Source: DATFAS01 sp035254305 (lineage in GTDB: Bacteria > Bacillota > Bacilli > Aneurinibacillales > RAOX-1). Taken from it: a stretch of DNA of 8,229 nucleotides. Below the pieces are notes generated by a model. The model saw only the letters and a list, made by a program, of their open reading frames with translations. It ran no database searches and had not been told where the DNA came from. The stretch covers positions 1 through 8,229 of the forward strand of contig DATFAS010000026.1 of NCBI GenBank assembly GCA_035254305.1, given 5' to 3'. Of this stretch, positions 5,084 through 8,229 are shown in pieces; the first letter of the stretch is position 1, and each line of letters starts with the position of its first letter. The translations under genes were made by a program, and so were the position numbers.

Positions 5084-5167
5084 ATGAAAGTGAGGGGGAT
5101 TTTTACGGAGGTAGTTCACCAACTAAATGGATATCTTCCCGTGTGCTGTGTAATAGATGAGACCTAG
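5084..5167 (+). CDS. Possible 27-aa small protein or leader peptide
   Basis: A 27-codon frame starts at an ATG (MKVRGIFTEVV...) and ends with ...PVCCVIDET, then a TAG that lies in the left arm of the terminator at 5161-5204. AGAAGG at 5066-5071 is a possible Shine-Dalgarno but its 12-nt spacing is long. The in-frame GTG at 5090 is an alternative start. Adjacent Cys codons (tgc tgt) stand 7 codons before the stop. An overlapping 8-codon frame (MDIFPCAV, from 5127) exists in another phase and has GGAGGT upstream, though 14 nt away. The region may encode a small protein, a leader peptide of an attenuator, or only a non-coding RNA. I do not recognise the peptide. The fit of the frame to the terminator is suggestive but could be chance. 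Confidence 0.3.
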   Translation: MKVRGIFTEVVHQLNGYLPVCCVIDET

Positions 5168-5204
5168 TCGTTCTAGCTATTCGAACGTTCTAGGTTTTTG
5201 TTTT
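5161..5204 (+). terminator. Intrinsic terminator before the ypuI-like gene
   Basis: The stem acctag/ctaggt (5162-5167 with 5190-5195) stacks through a small internal loop on cgttc/gaacg (5169-5173 with 5183-5187) and is followed by TTTTTGTTTT. It ends either the 2819-5004 gene unit or a short separate transcript from 5060-5200. Confidence 0.85.
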
Positions 5205-5237
5205 ATACACAAGGGTCAATTATGAATATTTGGACTT

Positions 5238-5258
5238 TATTAATGCAGTAAATTAATA
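5238..5258. repeat. AT-rich inverted repeat upstream of the ypuI promoter
   Basis: TATTAAT (5238-5244) and ATTAATA (5252-5258) are exact reverse complements with a 7-nt spacer. The repeat ends 2 nt before the likely -35 box at 5261. It could be an operator or UP-like element. In such AT-rich DNA chance is a real alternative. Confidence 0.35.
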
Positions 5259-5260
5259 CT

Positions 5261-5289
5261 TTCTTAAACCCCATTTCATTTGCTAGAAT
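5261..5289 (+). promoter_or_regulatory. Sigma-A-type promoter of the ypuI-like gene
   Basis: TAGAAT (5284-5289, five of six) carries the TGn extension (TGC at 5281-5283). It lies 17 nt after a weak -35, TTCTTA (5261-5266). The predicted start point near 5296 leaves a leader of about 25 nt with a clean GGAGGT (5309-5314) 6 nt before the ATG. Confidence 0.6.
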
Positions 5290-5320
5290 AGATATAAATC
5301 AAAAGGTTGGAGGTCTAATC

Positions 5321-5836
5321 ATGCCTGAGATTCAATTAAAGGAATTATGCGAGGAATCGTATAACCGCCTAAAGAAAGTTTCAATGGATATTGAAAAATT
5401 TCTTAATTCTACTACTTTAGATGGGCTTGTGAAACAGAGTGGTGACCCTGAGGAATATTTGCCTTATTATAGAGCATACCTCGCTGATATTCGCCACCTA
5501 CTTGTTCATTGTGAAAAAGTTTACGAAAACATTAGCATTTGTTTGAGAAGATCCCAGTTTAATAAAGAGTTTGCTCAAGAGGTTCTTTATCAGCTTTATC
5601 ACACTTGTGTTAACTTGTTCTTCTATCCGAAGGGTGAGGTTTACGAAGAAGATGGTCGTCATTCCTATACAGGAAGAGATGCGATCATTTTCCGTAAGGA
5701 AGTGACTCCTGAGCTTAAGGAATTAACTTTATCCCTTTCGAAAACGTTCGAATACCTAAGGGATGAACTTCAGTATTACGAAACAGATTATATTACCATG
5801 AAAAAGATGAGTGGAACAGATAAAGCAACCCTATAG
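5321..5836 (+). CDS. ypuI: YpuI-like DUF3907 family protein
   Basis: This 171-aa cytoplasmic protein matches what I recall of the Bacillales DUF3907 family (YpuI of B. subtilis), for which I know no established biochemical function. Family-like segments are PYYRAYLADIRHLLVHCEKVYE (48-69), LYQLYHTCVNLFFYPKGE (89-106), EEDGRHSYTGRDAIIFR (109-125) and LRDELQYYETDY (146-157). It is mostly helical and has no signal peptide, membrane helix or nucleotide-binding motif. The ATG start is fixed by GGAGGT 6 nt upstream. It has its own promoter and terminator and so is probably a single-gene transcript. It is not next to the segregation/condensation or sporulation genes that surround it in B. subtilis, as far as the window shows. 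The symbol rests on recalled motif similarity, not on a database search. Confidence 0.78.
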   Translation: MPEIQLKELCEESYNRLKKVSMDIEKFLNSTTLDGLVKQSGDPEEYLPYYRAYLADIRHLLVHCEKVYENISICLRRSQFNKEFAQEVLYQLYHTCVNLFFYPKGEVYEEDGRHSYTGRDAIIFRKEVTPELKELTLSLSKTFEYLRDELQYYETDYITMKKMSGTDKATL

Positions 5837-5855
5837 AGGGTTGCTTTATTTCTTT
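5820..5855 (+). terminator. Intrinsic terminator of the ypuI-like gene
   Basis: A perfect 13-bp stem (ataaagcaaccct 5820-5832 with 5837-5849), with the tetraloop ATAG, is followed by TTTCTTT. The loop contains the TAG stop codon of the gene, so the coding end and the terminator coincide. The symmetric stem also lies just past the stop of the convergent protease gene and may serve it. Confidence 0.9.
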
Positions 5856-5859
5856 ATAA

Positions 5860-7257
5860 TTAAAGACCAAACATGTTGGCAATATTATGGAGGAAGCCTG
5901 ATTTTGCAGGAACGCTTGGATTGTTAGCTGTGGGTTGTGCTTCGGTCTTGGCTGTTGCCATTTGTAATGCTTTGTTGATGTTAATTAATCCGTATCCATA
6001 CATAGGATCCTTTCCTGGGTCTCCAAGGTCTGTAGCAGATTGCTCAATAATTGAGACAACATCCTTGTTAGTTAAGCTAGGATTCACCGATAAAATTAAA
6101 CCAGCAAGGCCTGCAACATGTGGACATGCCATGGAAGTCCCTGAAAGGGCTGCGTATTCATTGTAGATATAGGTACTTGCAATATCAACTCCTGGGGCAG
6201 CAACCCCCACACTATCTCCAAAATTAGAGAAGGTTGCTCGATTTTGCTGATCATCAACAGCCGCAATACTTAGTACCTCTGGGTAAGAGGCGGGGTAGCT
6301 AGGTTGGTTGGTATTGTCATTACCTGAAGCTGCAACCATTACAACGCCTTTATTATATGCGTAATGGATAGCATCCTCGAGAACGGCTGAGGGATGGTAA
6401 TTTCCAACACTCATATTGATCACCCGTGCACCGTGGTCTGTTGCCCATTTAATCCCTTTAGCTATATCAAATGAACTACCGGCTCCCTCTGCTCCAATCG
6501 CCTTAACGGGCATAATCTGATTGTTCCAAGACACCCCTGCCACACCTACATTATTATTCGTGTTTGCTGATATAATACCGGCTACATGTGTTCCATGGCC
6601 ATTATCATCCATTGGATTGTTAGTATCCATTAAAACATTATATCCGGGAACAAGCTTATCCTTAAATTCTTCATGTGACGTATCGACCCCTGTATCTACA
6701 ATAGCTACAATTACCCCTGGCTTCCCTTGGGAGATGTCCCAGGCTTGTTCAGCTTTAATGGAGGGAAGATTCCATTGGTACCGTTTGTACAAAGGATCAT
6801 CTGGTAGTTTATTGGGAAGGAGTAGAAAGTTTGGCTCTGCAAATTCAACATCGCTACGTGACAAGAAATAGGCAATTAAGTCTTCGGTGCTCTTAGTTTT
6901 TGATTTGAAAATACAATAGGAATCCCATTGTTTTTTTACCTTTCCGTCGATATCATGGTGGATTGTCGCCATTTCTGATTTGTCAGGATTTTTTTTGAAT
7001 TTAATGGTTACCTCATTTTTGACCGCATGACTCTTGTCTTGTGAATTATGGTGGATCGTTGTGATGTGAGAACTGTTGTTTAGACTCTCAACCGTTTGAT
7101 CGACTTGATTAATAAAATCAATTTTCTCTGGAAGGTTGAGCACCTGGCTTTTGGACTGATGGGATGCAATGTGTTCTAGACTAGATTGATTCCATTTTGG
7201 AATCAGAACAAAAGAAAACAGGGCAACAATAGCAATCAAGGAAAGTACATATCGCAA
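5860..7257 (-). CDS. Subtilisin-like S8 serine protease with propeptide
   Basis: This 465-aa subtilase precursor is an extracytoplasmic endopeptidase. Residues 4-20 form a hydrophobic signal or anchor segment (VLSLIAIVALFSFVLIP) without a clear A-x-A cleavage site. Residues 80-145 resemble a fervidolysin-type inhibitory propeptide, ending in VEFAEPNF. The catalytic domain spans about 160-435, with Asp188 in VAIVDTGVD, His221 in NGHGTHVAG, oxyanion Asn313 in AASGND and nucleophile Ser375 in SGTSMACPHVAG. All are intact, so an active enzyme is expected after propeptide removal. The tail (436-465) is Pro/Ala-rich and ends in a short hydrophobic patch (GFLHNIANMFGL). The start is TTG at 7257, with GAGGTGA 6 nt upstream; no ATG is in frame nearby. 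It stands alone, convergent with ypuI. The long spacer between residues 20 and 80 is polar and not conserved-looking. The substrate is unknown. Confidence 0.95.
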   Translation of the reverse strand: MRYVLSLIAIVALFSFVLIPKWNQSSLEHIASHQSKSQVLNLPEKIDFINQVDQTVESLNNSSHITTIHHNSQDKSHAVKNEVTIKFKKNPDKSEMATIHHDIDGKVKKQWDSYCIFKSKTKSTEDLIAYFLSRSDVEFAEPNFLLLPNKLPDDPLYKRYQWNLPSIKAEQAWDISQGKPGVIVAIVDTGVDTSHEEFKDKLVPGYNVLMDTNNPMDDNGHGTHVAGIISANTNNNVGVAGVSWNNQIMPVKAIGAEGAGSSFDIAKGIKWATDHGARVINMSVGNYHPSAVLEDAIHYAYNKGVVMVAASGNDNTNQPSYPASYPEVLSIAAVDDQQNRATFSNFGDSVGVAAPGVDIASTYIYNEYAALSGTSMACPHVAGLAGLILSVNPSLTNKDVVSIIEQSATDLGDPGKDPMYGYGLININKALQMATAKTEAQPTANNPSVPAKSGFLHNIANMFGL

Positions 7258-7263
7258 ATGGAT

Positions 7264-7270
7264 TCACCTC
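7264..7270 (-). promoter_or_regulatory. Ribosome binding site fixing the TTG start of the protease
   Basis: On the minus strand GAGGTGA ends 6 nt before the TTG at 7257, ideal spacing for this start. Confidence 0.65.
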
Positions 7271-7332
7271 AAATGGTATCTTTGTGTTTAGTGTGAGGAA
7301 AAAGGTGAAATTCATGTGGGGCTTTATAGCAT

Positions 7333-7362
7333 AAAAAAAGGAAATGCAATGAATGCATTTCC
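7333..7362 (-). terminator. Intrinsic terminator of the metallophosphoesterase gene
   Basis: On the minus strand the 9-bp stem GGAAATGCA/TGCATTTCC (7354-7362 with 7340-7348) and a 5-nt loop are followed by seven T residues (7339-7333). It begins 13 nt after the gene's stop codon and separates it from the protease gene downstream. Confidence 0.9.
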
Positions 7363-7374
7363 AATAAAGTTATT

Positions 7375-8184
7375 TTATTTGGCAGTTAATGTATGCATAG
7401 TTATTTCCGGCTTGGAGCGAAGTCGGATGTTAAATCCCGTCTGACCCAGCCCTTCACTAATATAAAAGGCTCTTTCTTCAAAATAATGAAGTCCTTTAAT
7501 CATATCCATACTTGGAAGCTTACCCATCTTTTTCAAGTGAAAAGCTTTAGGATAATGAATTTGCCCACCATGGAAATGGCCGGAAAGTAAATAATCATAG
7601 GGATAGTCCTTCATCTTCAGAACAATGTTAGGATCATGTGTCAACACTAAATGAATGGCCTCACGATCAATCGAAGAAAAAGATAATTCTAGATCACTTC
7701 TTCTCGTATGATAATCATCAATTCCGATAATGTTAACTTTTTTTCCATCAACAAAAATAGACTTGCTTTCATTTCTTAAAACATGACACCCTTTATCTAG
7801 TAAAAGGAATTCGAGTCTCTTAAAATTTTGTCCTTTTAATACGTAGTCATGATTACCAAAAACCGCGTAGATACCAAACTTGGGCGATAACTGATTTAAA
7901 ACGTCTAAATATAAGGCGAGCTTAGGAATACTTCGAGCTCGATCAAGATAATCACCAGTAAGGGCGATGATATCAATTTTTTCATTCTTTAATTGATCAT
8001 ATAACTGCTCTGGAGTAACAGAAATGTTTTCCATGTGTAAATCGGATAGGTGTAAAACTCTTAACTGGCCTTCCCAATCATTGCAAATCGGTAGTGAAAT
8101 CCGTGTAAAAACGGGCTTCTTTGTATTTGAATAGGCATAGAAGAGGATGGCACAAAATAAAAGGATAATCATAAAAAGAAACAT
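7375..8184 (-). CDS. Membrane-anchored calcineurin-like metallophosphoesterase
   Basis: This 269-aa phosphoesterase of the calcineurin-like superfamily is close in type to the YkuE/YpbG proteins of Bacillus. All five metal-binding blocks are present: D48-L-H50, G77-D78-YLD, G110-N111-H112-D, T182-H183-DP and G202-H203-F-H205-GGQ. It should bind two divalent metals and hydrolyse a phosphomono- or diester. Residues 1-18 (FLFMIILLFCAILFYAY) form an N-terminal membrane helix. The following KK and the overall layout suggest a membrane anchor, with the domain probably outside the cell. There is no twin-arginine motif, unlike YkuE, so export by the nearby TatA is not indicated. The ATG at 8184 has a weak GAGTG 8 nt upstream. 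It has its own terminator and appears to be a single-gene transcript. The physiological substrate is unknown (cell-wall or lipid phosphates are possible). Confidence 0.93.
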   Translation of the reverse strand: MFLFMIILLFCAILFYAYSNTKKPVFTRISLPICNDWEGQLRVLHLSDLHMENISVTPEQLYDQLKNEKIDIIALTGDYLDRARSIPKLALYLDVLNQLSPKFGIYAVFGNHDYVLKGQNFKRLEFLLLDKGCHVLRNESKSIFVDGKKVNIIGIDDYHTRRSDLELSFSSIDREAIHLVLTHDPNIVLKMKDYPYDYLLSGHFHGGQIHYPKAFHLKKMGKLPSMDMIKGLHYFEERAFYISEGLGQTGFNIRLRSKPEITMHTLTAK

Positions 8185-8221
8185 AAAGCTATCACTCTTT
8201 CTATATGAAAATATAAACTCA

Positions 8222-8227
8222 ATTATA
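8222..8227 (-). promoter_or_regulatory. Probable -10 box of the metallophosphoesterase promoter
   Basis: On the minus strand a perfect TATAAT lies at 8227-8222, about 38 nt before the ATG at 8184. The start point would fall near 8215. The -35 box would lie beyond the window edge, so the promoter cannot be completed. Confidence 0.4.
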
Positions 8228-8229
8228 TC

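Noticed and set aside
5028..5204. T-box or known metabolite riboswitch before ypuI
   Set aside because: No T-box sequence (GGGTGG-type) or other riboswitch core that I know is present, and the gene downstream has its own promoter after the terminator.
5873..6871. Plus-strand open frames within the protease region
   Set aside because: They are antisense to an intact subtilase with all catalytic motifs; no ribosome binding sites or recognisable domains.
7264..7340. Sporulation sigma-factor promoter before the protease gene
   Set aside because: TGAATT and CACACTA elements can be picked out on the minus strand, but the spacing of about 13 nt is too short for sigma-F/G promoters.
1..8229. CRISPR array, mobile element, prophage or defence system
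   Set aside because: No regularly spaced repeats, transposase, integrase or phage-like genes and no long terminal repeats are visible; the gene content looks like stable chromosomal backbone.

Overview
The window looks like chromosomal DNA from a low-GC Gram-positive bacterium of the order Bacillales. It has AT-rich intergenic regions, strong GGAGG-type ribosome binding sites, frequent TTG/GTG starts and compact intrinsic terminators. It also carries genes typical of that group: a YpuI-like DUF3907 protein, a YjbI-type truncated haemoglobin, a short Bacillus-type TatA and a lipoprotein with a Gram-positive lipobox. I cannot name the species. There are no insertion sequences, phage genes, CRISPR arrays, tRNAs or rRNAs.

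Layout. (1) Positions 1-1043 (+) hold the 3' part of an alpha/beta-hydrolase lipoprotein whose signal peptide starts before the window. (2) An intergenic stretch with a hairpin and a short direct repeat leads to a 57-codon helical small protein (1265-1438, +). A perfect 14-bp stem-loop then separates it from a convergent set. (3) On the minus strand lie tatA (2490-2675), a GNAT acetyltransferase (1951-2400) and a group II truncated haemoglobin (1485-1880). tatA has its own 17-bp terminator. The haemoglobin gene is preceded by a near-perfect Fnr/Crp-type palindrome, spaced as expected for a class II activator site. (4) Reading rightward from a divergent region are three closely packed genes: an unrecognised 309-aa protein with winged-helix-like repeats, an unrecognised 90-aa helical protein, and an FMN-dependent nitronate monooxygenase/FabK-like enzyme. 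The first two share a C-terminal helical module. (5) A 316-bp gap (5005-5320) holds a possible 27-residue ORF or small RNA ending in a strong terminator, and then the promoter of the ypuI-like gene (5321-5836, +). (6) On the minus strand follow a secreted or membrane-anchored subtilase (5860-7257) and a membrane-anchored metallophosphoesterase (7375-8184), each apparently a separate transcription unit.

Most of the window is ordinary housekeeping or cell-envelope content: export (TatA), extracytoplasmic hydrolases (lipoprotein, subtilase, phosphoesterase) and oxygen/NO-related haem protein. The parts that deserve a second look are the 309-aa/90-aa gene pair with its shared module, the putative Fnr control of the haemoglobin gene, and the small ORF/RNA before ypuI. 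Several starts were moved from the longest open frame to the codon served by the Shine-Dalgarno sequence (GNAT, tatA, nitronate monooxygenase).
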